64,000 bases of DNA from Ilyonectria destructans (taxonomy: Eukaryota > Ascomycota > Sordariomycetes > Hypocreales > Nectriaceae), in the NCBI GenBank assembly GCA_020740775.1, contig JAHEWK010000035.1, forward strand, positions 345,889 to 409,888, in the 5' to 3' direction. Below the pieces are notes generated by a model. It did not search any database and was not told the origin of the DNA. It was given only the letters and a program-made list of their open reading frames with translations. Of the stretch, positions 1 through 9,723 are shown piece by piece; within the stretch, counting starts at the first letter, position 1, and the number at the start of each line of letters is the position of its first letter. Position numbers and translations under genes: made by a program.

Positions 1-601
1 GCGCGATGGCCGTGCTCACCACAATGGTGCTGGAGAACACTACTACGGAGTAGGGTGTCAGAAAATGAACTCTACCCCCGGGAAAGTGGGGCTTGACTCA
101 GAACTCTAGTAGATTGATTGATTGATTCATTCATTCATTTCCGTCCTGAGGGCAAGGTACATAAGCCCACTAGACCTCCTCATGGAGTAAAAGGACGTGC
201 TAGGCTAGCTCAACATGATTTCCACCCACAGCTTCCACCATCCTTAGCCATCTAGCAATTCAGCGGCTCAAGGCCTGTGATAGTTCGAGCCCGGCCCCCG
301 TCAGCGGGGGCTAGGGGGCGGCGGCATCCCTCTGCGCTGGCTATACCACATGCCCGCAACAGTACCGCAATTCGGATAAAACGAGCCGAAATTCTCCTGC
401 ATCCGCATACCAGCCAGAGACCCAGAAGATCCTTCTTATATCCCGAAGGGTTGGTCGTCTAGCCTTCCGATCCCCCAGTAACCGAGGAGTCATACATGTA
501 GATCGCAATAGCGGGAAAAACCACGAGGGGAGAAAAACCGCTATAGCTGGCTGCCATTGATCAGGTTACATCTCGCGAGTCCTGATGCCCTTGATAGCTT
601 G
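1..601. other. Intergenic repeat-derived sequence, no gene seen
   Basis: I see no convincing coding sequence here. A short low-complexity run built on gatt and attc tetramers lies near 112-140. The only open frames are short, without recognisable motifs, and read like chance frames. Confidence 0.5.
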
Positions 602-606
602 GTTCT

Positions 607-887
607 TGTTGAATTGGAGGCATGGAACACCATTACCTCAGCAAGCTCAGATTGCGTACGTGCTACCGATTAGGACTAGCGCGCCTTGGCGCCGTACGCT
701 CGGGCCTGAGCTTGCTGAGGTAAGAACACCAGGGCTCCAGGATGTCACGTGTGGAATAGGGAGGCCTTCGGGCCCCACTTATAGGCCCGGGGTGTAGTCC
801 AAAGCAGACAGCCCCTGACAACAACAACAGATACACAATACACACACATGTTCAAGGTCATCAAATGGTCACATAAGCAATCCAACA
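607..887 (-). mobile_element. Solo LTR carrying a nested 91-bp MITE
   Basis: The segment runs from TGTTG to CAACA and is flanked by a perfect 5-bp duplication, gttct (602-606 and 888-892). The same sequence occurs on the opposite strand as a second solo LTR at 27036-27217. That copy is about 100 bp shorter because it lacks the insertion at 633-723. No internal retrotransposon sequence is attached, so this is a solo LTR left by LTR-LTR recombination. The parent family is not identifiable from the LTR alone. Confidence 0.85.
633..723. mobile_element. 91-bp MITE with 8-bp target duplication
   Basis: Perfect 18-bp terminal inverted repeats (TTACCTCAGCAAGCTCAG) bound the insert, which interrupts the solo LTR at 607-887. 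An exact 8-bp target duplication, gaacacca, lies at 625-632 and 724-731. The unoccupied target exists in this window: the related LTR at 27036-27217 has this octamer once (27192-27199, opposite strand). An 8-bp duplication suggests hAT-type mobilisation, although the terminal bases are not the usual hAT CAG. It encodes nothing. Confidence 0.9.
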
Positions 888-929
888 GTTCTGAAGCCAT
901 CTTGGGCCTGGCACGAGCAACACAAGGTG

Positions 930-1500
930 AGGCCAACTCTCTTAATTCCTCAGATTGTGTGCCTGTTAGTGCCCAGATGGGCGCTAAAGGCTGTTGCAAG
1001 TAAAAGTGGCCTGCGCAAACCCCGCATCTTAGCAACGCACTAACAGTGGCTGCCAAGAAAAGATTTTTACAGGAGAGTTGCAGAGCTCTAGTAGAGTTCT
1101 GAGGTTATAGCATCTGTAGGGTAGCTGGACAAGCTCAAACGGCTTTATATAGGCAGATCGAGGTCGGGTACTCCTAAGCCAGCTGCGCAAGTTACAGCTC
1201 ATCTTTTCTGCCGTCTCCTCGCATCGGTCCATTAGAGCATCCACTTGGCTTACTATGCAAGCAATCCTTTCCTCGTCTTCTGGCGGGCTCACCAGGTCCT
1301 TTTTAAGCCCATCTTACCCCCAGCCACAAACCACAAGGCCTCCGCTGCTATTGCTGGAGTACTCGTAAGGCATCTGGGTAATTACAATTAATGCTTGGCG
1401 GCTTTTGTCTCTGTATGTCTTATCCCAGCCCGTTCTCTTAATCCAGCAGCTTTGTTCCGTGTATGTCAAATTTGCGATCTGCAGTGCTGATACCTCTTGC
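930..1500 (-). pseudogene. Relic of telomere-linked RecQ helicase, N-terminal-middle region
   Basis: The minus-strand frame 1292-1029 reads like the segment between the OrsD-like zinc-finger part and the helicase of fungal telomere-linked RecQ proteins. Recognisable words include SPPEDEERIACIVSQVDALM, DRCEET, WLRSTRP, KPFELVQLP and a trailing Leu-rich stretch. Bases upstream (about 1400-1460) resemble the Trp-Asp-x-Thr-Tyr-Lys segment seen at 22200-22240. Frames are broken on both sides, and the solo LTR at 607-887 lies next to it. It is a decayed fragment of the family whose larger relic lies at 17380-22853. Confidence 0.55.
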
Positions 1501-1885
1501 TGCTCACTCCCGGCCGCAGCATGGCGGACCTCCTCGCGCTTATATACAGACTACATATAGACATTGGTGCTGTTACAGGCTGGAGCCTGGGGATATGGCT
1601 GCGGCTGTGCCGAAGCCAGGGTCAAGACGCTAGCAACCACTAGTACTAAAACTAACCCAGCCGCCAGGGCCTACAGGAAGAACACGGGAAATCCCCTGGC
1701 AACCGGCTGGAAGACTTCCCGAAGACTTCCCTGGAACTACTATAAGACTGTATAGAGATTCCTGCAGAAGGAAATCCTCTTCTCTTCTTTAGATTTAGAT
1801 AGACAATTCACAGCACTCTTTGCACGGAAGATCCTCAAAGGGCCAGCCCTTAACAGGTGCGTTCATTCCTTACTGGCCGGGCTAC

Positions 1886-2278
1886 GTGTCACGACCCAAG
1901 CTGAGGGCCGTGGCGAAACCCTTGGATGGATGGATGAGAACCGAACGGTGCGGGGAGGCTGATGAGTCAGCCTCACGGGCGAATCAGGGAAGGAGCGATG
2001 GAGCGACAGGAGCGGTGGGAACGAGGGAGCATCGCTCCTCGCGCTCCATCGCTCCCAGTGAAACCTTAACCTTAAATGGTCGAACGCGCTCTTGTTCGAC
2101 CTGTTCGACCACGATCAACCAAGCAATCCAGAATAGTATATATAGCTTCACTCATTCCCACTCCCCTATGTCTAGATAGCTCTCCAGCTTTCAATACAAT
2201 TTGATTACTCAAGAATATTTCTTGACATTATCAGACGTGATACGCAACCCTACGCTCAGCACGCTACGCCCCGTCACA
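1886..2278 (+). mobile_element. LTR-like sequence (possible degraded solo LTR)
   Basis: The segment starts TGTCACGACC and ends CCCCGTCACA. It contains a TATA-like tatatagc near 2138 and a T/A-rich leader ending in a cluster of short cgct/cgca motifs, the layout of fungal Gypsy LTRs. The flanking pentamers do not match (gctac-like on the left, actgc on the right), so either the ends are misplaced or the duplication is lost. A 119-residue open frame across it shows no domain and is probably not a gene. Confidence 0.4.
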
Positions 2279-3051
2279 ACTGCCAACATAAACCAATCAG
2301 GTTACGGTTTACTAAGTTGGGAACCTTGACCGTCACACTACGCTCCCATTTCGCTTGATGATCCAGTACTCCCGCTTTGACCCAGTGACCCATGTTTGTA
2401 GGTATACATACCCAAAGAGGTGGTCAATATTACTGTATCGCACAGCGGCAGTATTGCTTGGGCAATCTATAGCTAAAGGGTCTAAGAAATAACATCTCAT
2501 AGCCAGAAAATAGATTGTCCTAGATTTGCATTTGCAACAGGCGAAGCCATCATAGACCTGGAGCTTAGGGTGCTCGGGAGATCCATGTTCAGCGGGGCTG
2601 GCATCGTCTGGTTTGGAGAGAGGAAGGGTCTTGAGTAGTCGAGATAAATCCTTCCTTGCGTTAGTCGAGATCTTATACTTGTCCCGCAGGTGGGATATAA
2701 CGCAAGATTAACCAGTGCTGAGTGGATATTTACACTCTGGCTGGGTATAGATAAGAAGGTTGGTTTTAGGGTCAATCTATAACCCAAGGTGGGTGAGGGC
2801 TTCTGGTGTGATTGTGGTTGGCGGTAAGATCAGATCAGAGCGAGACAAGTTAGCGGATCGCTACACTACACCCCCTTTTTTTTTAATACAAGTCCTGCTG
2901 CTACTACTACTCATTCATAACAACGGATAGTAATATAATGGATAGGGTAGTAGTAGTATTATTCCAGTCGGTATAAGTTCAGTTGTTGTTAGATGAACTT
3001 GCTTTTTATTAGGTGGTGCACAGACGAAAATATGGTTTCCTGTCCAGAAAG
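2279..3051. other. Intergenic, no gene seen
   Basis: No coding sequence with a recognisable motif. The only open frames are short. A poly-T tract (about 2875-2884) is followed by direct repeats of ctactact. This is probably old repeat debris. Confidence 0.5.
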
Positions 3052-3330
3052 CAGCGCTCCTAATAGTCCAGACCAAAAACTGGACTATTAGTCCAAACTG
3101 CAGTCCAGACCAATAGTCCGTGGACTATTGGTCCAGTCTGCGTCTCTCGGATTGGACTGACAGTCCAGTCCGCGTCTCTTGGACTAGACTGACGGTCCAG
3201 TCTACGTCTCTCGAACTGGACTGATGGTTCAGTCTGACTTCTACCAGACCGACCAGTAGTCCAGTCCGAGGATCGCAGACTAACAGTCTGACTAATAGTC
3301 TGTCCAAGATTCGGGGTGACTCAGGCAGCG
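3052..3330. repeat. Palindromic minisatellite related to hAT subterminal repeats
   Basis: The segment begins cagcgctcctaatagtccag, nearly the terminal inverted repeat of the hAT element at 23385. Tandem units of about 38-40 bp follow, each holding the complementary words ggact and agtcc (for example gactgacagtccagtccgcg, tctctcgga). The pattern matches the subterminal blocks at 23399-23640 and 31650-31850. It is most likely one end of a non-autonomous or truncated copy of that hAT family; the partner end is not evident, though a shorter block of the same type lies at 4075-4170. Confidence 0.6.
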
Positions 3331-4756
3331 TCTTTCCAAATCTGTGGCCTGCTGCAGAGTGCCAATTTAACAACTACGCGATCCAACGCGTCCAACGCGT
3401 GACACGCGTTTGGTAAAAATTTCGATGCACTGCTAAGATATGTTAGCCGGTACAGCCCAGCACTGCGTTAATCTATGGCAAACCAAGTATCACACAACTG
3501 AAACCATCGGCCTAACAAGATCCCAGAATTACATATTTCGACCTGTTCAACAGCAACCTACTTTATAGCTTTGAATGGGCTACCTGGCCGATTTCCAGGA
3601 AGAATATCTGCAACGTGAGAGATGATGAAGTGCATGTTATCTGAGCGGCGAAAACCCGCCCAGTGGCATTAAGAGATACCAGCCCCGCCATTATCGGTAG
3701 GTGGCATGCACAGTATCCCCTATCCAGCGCGTGTAGGGTAGGTTCGCTCGCAGTAACACGTACCTCAGCAAGCCCATTGAGATGCTAGTAAACACGCTGG
3801 TCTCTGCGTAAAAATCATATTTCATACTAGTTACGATATAGTCACCTAATCTACCGTGCTGAGAGCTTCCGTCTGGTATCAATTCCATCATGATCAGAGA
3901 TATATTCCCGAATCGTCGAAAGACCGTCGAAAGACCGATATCAGTGACGTGGCGCAGTGAGCCTACGGTTACCGTCAATGCGAGAGAACGACCCAAAGCC
4001 CGGATTAAGCCAAGTCCAGCGTGATGCCTTCAACATTGGAGGCAGGCAGGGAGAAGGGCCACAAGTCACGTGGCTGGACTATTAGTCTAGACCGCAGTTT
4101 GCACTGCAGTCTGGTCTGACGGTGACGGATGGACCGATAGTTCAGTCTGCACATCTCGGTTAGACTGTATCACGGGACGGAACTTGGGGTCGACTTAGAA
4201 TCGTTGTTGTGCCGTGAAGAGGCAAGAAGCTATGGGTGACGCGAAGCTACTATGTACAGTGGGTGACCCACATCACGTGGTCACGTGATATCCCAGTTCC
4301 TAGGACTGGGGCTGGTACCGTGACACTCACGACACACATCAACCCACGCCGCACTTACACCACTGATATCCAGTGCCTTGAGGAACGAAGTGACGAAAGG
4401 TTTTATGCCGCCATCTTTTTCCGGGCCTCAAAATCACCTGACTCTTCCAATCAAAAGCCTCGCCCTTAAAACCCGTGCCTTAACGCCTGACCAAACTCGC
4501 CGTACTGTTCTTTTTCCGCAACGCCTTACGTCTCACACGAAAGAGGAAAGATGACTAATTGTAGCAAGTGGCAAGCACGTACCATCTCTTCTAGCTCTGT
4601 ACTGATAGCCTGAAAGGGTTAGAAAAACGTCCAAATCAAAAACGATCATCAGCTACATCCTAAACATCAGCTTAAATCTGTAAATGCGTTTTCACCTCAT
4701 AATCCCCCCTCATCTATATCCTACCAACACTTATTGTCTCGCTTCTTGGCCAGTTC
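3331..4756. other. Intergenic with a second hAT-type palindromic block; no gene seen
   Basis: Bases 4075-4170 repeat the ggactattagtctagac-type palindromes of the hAT subterminal repeats. Palindromic cacgtg words cluster at 4068-4290. I see no supported gene. The downstream end of the Helitron should lie between here and the helicase stop codon at 4757, but I could not recognise its hairpin and CTRR terminus. Confidence 0.45.
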
Positions 4757-6770
4757 TTATCCCGACCAGTCCCACAGCTCGGCTTCTCTGATCGTTGCGT
4801 CGCTCAACCGTTCCAGCCTCCCCTCCGCCGCAATCATGTTGTCGGGCACCTTGTTGCCTACGAAGTCCCTCTCTCGCGCCTTTGATAGGAGCATGATGCC
4901 GTCCAGCGACTTGCATCGCGATAGCTGCACGTACAGACTGTACGCGTCGCATTGCGTCGGGACCGCCTGACCGTCGATGCTCGTCGTCCTAGTTCCGCGC
5001 AGTTCGAGGGCAACCCGATCTAACGTTTTGCTTTGGACTTTGTAGTCCGTACAGGCGAAAGCCGCGGCGCATGGCAGCCCCCGCCGACTGACGTTGTTCT
5101 TCTGCCACGGCCGCTTCCTCTGGCACTCTATTTTGATGCTGATAGGCGTCAGGAGGATCGTGCCGGGCGGCATACCGACGAAGTGGAGGTCTCTCGTCGA
5201 CCCCGACGCGAGCACGATCCCCGCCGGAGGGCCAAAGTGGAGGATGGTATCGGCGTCGACGCGATAGCCCGGGTGCGCCTTGTCGAGGATGACGTCTAGC
5301 GCCGCGTAGCTTGCTCCGTTGACCAGCTTCAGCCCTTGGTGGGTGTTCTGGTTCACGACGACGGGCATGCCCGGAACAAACATGAGGACGGCAGGCACCG
5401 GGATGGCGCTGTCGTCGCCCTGGTTGAGGATCATGACAGCTTCCTCCTCACTCGGCTCGCCGTCCTTCCATCTGTGCTCGGAGATGAAGATGCGCAGCGG
5501 CGCTCTCCGCTCCTTCTGGAAACAGAGGGACCCCTCGATGTTCAGGTTCCAGCGGTTTCTGTTCAGCGGCGTCACCACCGTGATGCCCGACTCCCATGGG
5601 ATCTGCCTGTCCTCCCGGTAGCAGGTGCTATTCAGCAACTCCAGGTCTGACTGGTCCTGCACGCCCTGGCGCACTCGCGTCAGAAGCCGCTGCAGTTGTG
5701 CATCGCCGGCGGCGCGGACTTGTTCGTTCAGCATGACCACCGTTGTGAACTTGTTCCACAGCGCGTGTGCCCTGTCGTGCTGGTACCTCTGCTCGGCAGT
5801 GAACGATCGTTCTTCGTCCCAGGCGATGGCCGTGCTCGGGAGCAGGATCGATCTCTCCTGCACGGGACGGAACTGGTGAAAGTCCCCACAGAAGAGGACG
5901 ATGGGGATCCCACCGAAGTCACGGGCAGATCCTCGGAGCTGGCAGAGCCGTTCGTTTACGGCGTACAGTGTCCTCGACCCTAACATGCTGACCTCGTCTA
6001 TGATCAGCAACCACTTCTCCTGCCACTCGGCGGTGGTCTGCCCGTCGATACGGAGGCCAGACGAGCTGGGCGCCGCAAAGCCGTCCGGCTCCGCTCGGCG
6101 GGACCGCGCCGTTGCATCTTTGGAGAACCCGCACGCGGAGTGGATGGTGATCCCGTCAATGCTCGCGGCGGCCGTTCCCGACGTCGCCGTTAGCAGCAGA
6201 CGGTGCGACATCCCCCTGCTCGCGAACAGCTCGGCGACGACCTCAATGACTCGTGATTTCCCCGTGCCGCCCTCGCCGCCGACGAATTGGCAGAGCTGAG
6301 GTGTCCCTTGTTCATCGCGACGTACCCGGTCGAGTTGGCGACATATCAGTCGGAGGGCGATGCTCTGTCTCTCGTTGAGTGTGAACGCCTCGGCCAGTTG
6401 CCTCCCTGCCTCGGAAAACGACGTCGACGGGCCGAAGTGGATGCTCGTCGAAGGACCCGCGCCCTGGACTGAGGACCCCTACGGTCGCACATTACCACAT
6501 GGGTGACAAAACCATGTACGAAAATGACTGGAGCTATTTCGCACATAGGCTTTCGGCGTTTTTATATGGGGCTACAGTATTGATATGATAGCGCACTGTT
6601 TTCAATGTAGCAAAGCTGATGCCATACCAAGCGGTGCTGATGCCATTCCATCGGCGCCGAAGCTCCGATAATGCCGGTTCAGAGGGGGATATTGCAGCTG
6701 GAAGCCTTGGAAGGAGGTATGAATTCCGACCTCTACCACGATCTCGAACCCCTGGTCTGCGTCTCGTACA

Positions 6771-8469
6771 ATGCCGAGGCCCCGTAAAGACTTGGAGGGC
6801 GTCAAGGACTGGATCCTCGAGCAGCGGCGAGAAGGACTATCCATTGACACTATATGTGCCCATCTCCGCGACGATGGGCACGTACTCGACGCCAGAACCC
6901 TGAAAAGGAGGTTAGCGGAATGGGGTGCACAGGAGTACTCCCCCCTTCACTCAAAGATTGATACCAACACCTTCGTCGAGCTGATCAAAGGCTACTTCTA
7001 CCGATACGGATATAGCGACACTTCCATCGTCCGTGATCTCAAGCGACGCGGCATCGAGATCTCCGAGCGGACTGTACAGGAGTATCGTCTGAAGCATGGC
7101 ATGAAGCGGCGCTTCCGAGATCTGACTGAACGACAGGATGCTATTCAAAAAGCAAGAGAGTTCCTCTTCCAAGACGACCGTCAATCTTCAAGCATCAGAG
7201 GATTTGGCAGGGGGTATCTATACCACTACGTCCGCATCCGTGCCGGCGTCCTTGTCGGCCAGAATACCTTATATCGCGAGTACCAAACGAACCCAGAGTG
7301 GAAGAAGCGGGCCGAACAAAGACGCCTTGCTGATTGGAAGCACCGGAAGAACTTCCAGGTTCCTGGGCCTAACTTCATGTGGTCTCTCGATGGGTACGAG
7401 AAGCTCAAGAACTTCGGCTTCTCTATCTACGCCTGTATCGACACGTACTCGAGAGCCATCATCTGGATATATGTCGGCAGGGGGAACATGACTGCGCTGA
7501 GTTCACTCAAACAGTTTCTACGGACCGTGTCGTACTCAGGGGTCCGGCCCCTTTTCACCCGCTCGGATCATGGTATCGAGACTCCTCTTTGGGCCGGAGC
7601 CCAGGCGATTCTCGCCGACCTTGATCAGACAGAGTTTCGGTATACCACCGATGATAACGACCAACGAGTCCATAGGCAGGGAGCGAGACTGAGCTCCTGT
7701 CATATCTGGGGCCCAAGCACATCGAACCAACGGATCGAGTCTTGGTGGGAAAAGCTACTTAAAGGTGTCAGTCAGCGCTGGATCGCGTTCTCACACGAGC
7801 TGATTGATAGCGGCCTCTTCCAACCAAACCGTCTTGCTCACCAGATCGCGGTGTATGCTCTCTATGGACCCATGATCCGTCAAGAGGTTGCGGACTTCAC
7901 GGAGATGTGGAACGGCCATCGCATCCGGCCACAGAAGAATAGGGAGCATCTCGTCGCCGGGATCCCAATGGATCTGTATAATACAAGCGAAGTGGAGAAC
8001 TGGGCAGTCCATCTAGGGCCTGCGGCTCGAGATGGGCTTGCCCAGATGATGGCCGCTGTCGATTCTATCGATATAGACGATCTTCTTGACCCAACAACAA
8101 CAGACTGGTGTGATCAACAGCTCCGGGATCTTCAGTTCGGTGGTCAGCTAGATGGGGAGCTTGATCATAAGCGACCACACCTCGCAATCTACTTACGGCT
8201 TAGAGACAAGATTCAGGTTCATCTCGACTGCGGGGCAAGTCCGGTGCTGAGCATCCCAGAGAGTCCAGTTGGAGGGCAAGAGAGATTCGTACGTAAAAAA
8301 GTACTCTATCGCACTCAAAAGCTAGCTGACAATGCTTTAGCTTCAGCTCCTCGAGCAGAACTACCTTGAGCCTATTAACAATAGCCTCTCCGGAACTGGG
8401 CTACCTGGCGATATTATCAATAGTGTAGACGAGCTGATGGGGGACCTGGGTCACCTTGAGCTAGAGTAA
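6771..8469 (+). CDS. DDE integrase-like transposase of element A
   Basis: It cuts and joins the element ends. Exons 6771-8288 and 8341-8469 are joined by a GTACGT...TTTAG intron, giving 548 residues. Ignoring the intron gives 532 residues with an unrelated tail. The spliced tail is preferred because its stop then abuts the accessory gene and copy C has a comparable acidic C-terminus. The N-terminus carries helix-turn-helix-like segments (EGLSIDTICAHLRDD, ERTVQEYRLKHGM). The rve-type catalytic core shows the first Asp in FMWSLDGYEKL, the second in FTRSDHGIETP and the Glu in NQRIESWWEKL. Start ATG 6771 matches MGRPS of copy C. No lesion is visible. Confidence 0.88.
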
Positions 8470-8472
8470 CTA

Positions 8473-9723
8473 CTATTTCCTCGTCTGTTTATGAGGATGC
8501 CGACTACTTGGCCTCCTCGTATTAACTCCTCGGGTTCCAGCAGCGGGACCATGGGCAGTGAAGGCAGGGCCAGCCGAGAGCTCCGTATCCTCTGCCTCTA
8601 CCGAGAGTGCTGAGCTTATAGAGTCTCGAGCTCGTTTCTGACCCGCGCGGGTCTCGTCCACGTCGCTAGTAATAACCTCGATCTGGTCTTCTGCGCTAGC
8701 TCTCGAAGGGGGTAGAACTGGGCTCAGAGAGGGGCTCAAGGAGGGCGAGTTGAACTCGCTCCCGATTAACAAGGCTGGTTGTACCTTCACTTCGGCCTTG
8801 ACTAGCTCTTTCTTGATTCCTTTCTCCTTTTTGAACGGCTTTACGGCTGACCTCGGTGCCTTGATATGACGAGGGGCCGGGAATTGTGGTCGAGGAGGCA
8901 ATGGCTCATAGAAGACAAGGAAAAGGAGATATCTGCCCTCTGTTTTGCTGAAACGAAAAGGGCAGTCCTCGCCGAAAAGCTCTGCGACTGTCTGTCTCTC
9001 CCAGTCGAGGTCGCTCAGCTCCGTGATACCCTCTTTAATATGGGCGTTCTGAACGAGTCTCTTGTCGAATTGAAGAACAGAAGAGAGGGCAGGCTTGTCC
9101 TTGAACTGAGGGAAGAAGATGCTGTCGAACCAGAAGTGGACAGGTAAAGATGGTTCCTCGTCGACGAAGGGGCGCAAAGCGACCTTCAGCAGCTCTCTAG
9201 CCAAAGACCACTGGGGCTCCTCGTCTTCGTCTAGTATTTCCCATGGGCCAGGCCTCGCAAGGAAGACGGTGAGGCGCATCGAGATCTTCCGTCTGCTCTT
9301 GTTTTGGCTCTGTTTAGCCACAGCCTCACTGAGTTGCAACGAGCTCGCCCCCATGCCCCTCGCGATCCGACTCTGCGTAAGTTTGGCATCTCGATACACG
9401 GCGGAGGGCCGCGATGCTGCGAGGATACGGCCAGGGCCGTCTCCAGAGCCGGTGAAGATCGTCTGTGAGGGCGTGGAACGATCAGAGGCTGTTAGGTCGA
9501 TAGACTGTATAGCGGAGGAGGTGGAAGCTGTCTCAACGTCTCGAAACGGGACTGGCGAGCTGTCGAGGATGGAGATACTCGTGGGCCAACGTCTCCCGCA
9601 ATATGGACACAGATTCGACCCTGGGTAGCTATCGCGGATGAAATCGTGGCTCCGTTGGTACGATTTAGGGGCCACGGTCTTCGGAACATCGGGACATGTC
9701 TGCGATAGGACGTGATCGGGCAT
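8473..9723 (-). CDS. Transposon accessory protein with zinc module and SUMO-interacting-like motif (A)
   Basis: A 416-residue protein of unknown function, convergent with the transposase. The start at 9723 (MPDHV) is chosen by comparison with copy C; an in-frame ATG also lies at 9735. Near the N-terminus are a Cys-Pro, then H-x12-C-P-Y-C-G-R-R-W-P-T, then QSIDLTAS, a typical SUMO-interacting core (Ile-Asp-Leu-Thr). A folded middle domain (about residues 140-290, with FWFDSIFFPQF, VAELFGEDCPF and LFLVFYEP) is followed by a charged, Ser/Pro-rich tail with lysine clusters that looks nuclear. The same order occurs in the diverged protein of copy C. A role in transposition or in targeting SUMO-marked chromatin is inference. 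Confidence 0.8.
   Translation of the reverse strand: MPDHVLSQTCPDVPKTVAPKSYQRSHDFIRDSYPGSNLCPYCGRRWPTSISILDSSPVPFRDVETASTSSAIQSIDLTASDRSTPSQTIFTGSGDGPGRILAASRPSAVYRDAKLTQSRIARGMGASSLQLSEAVAKQSQNKSRRKISMRLTVFLARPGPWEILDEDEEPQWSLARELLKVALRPFVDEEPSLPVHFWFDSIFFPQFKDKPALSSVLQFDKRLVQNAHIKEGITELSDLDWERQTVAELFGEDCPFRFSKTEGRYLLFLVFYEPLPPRPQFPAPRHIKAPRSAVKPFKKEKGIKKELVKAEVKVQPALLIGSEFNSPSLSPSLSPVLPPSRASAEDQIEVITSDVDETRAGQKRARDSISSALSVEAEDTELSAGPAFTAHGPAAGTRGVNTRRPSSRHPHKQTRK

Noticed and set aside
1820..2179. A 119-codon plus-strand frame
   Set aside because: It spans an LTR-like sequence with a TATA-like motif, and the product has no recognisable domain.
4236..4469. A 77-codon plus-strand frame upstream of the Helitron
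   Set aside because: No motif; rich in palindromic cacgtg words typical of the repeat debris around it.
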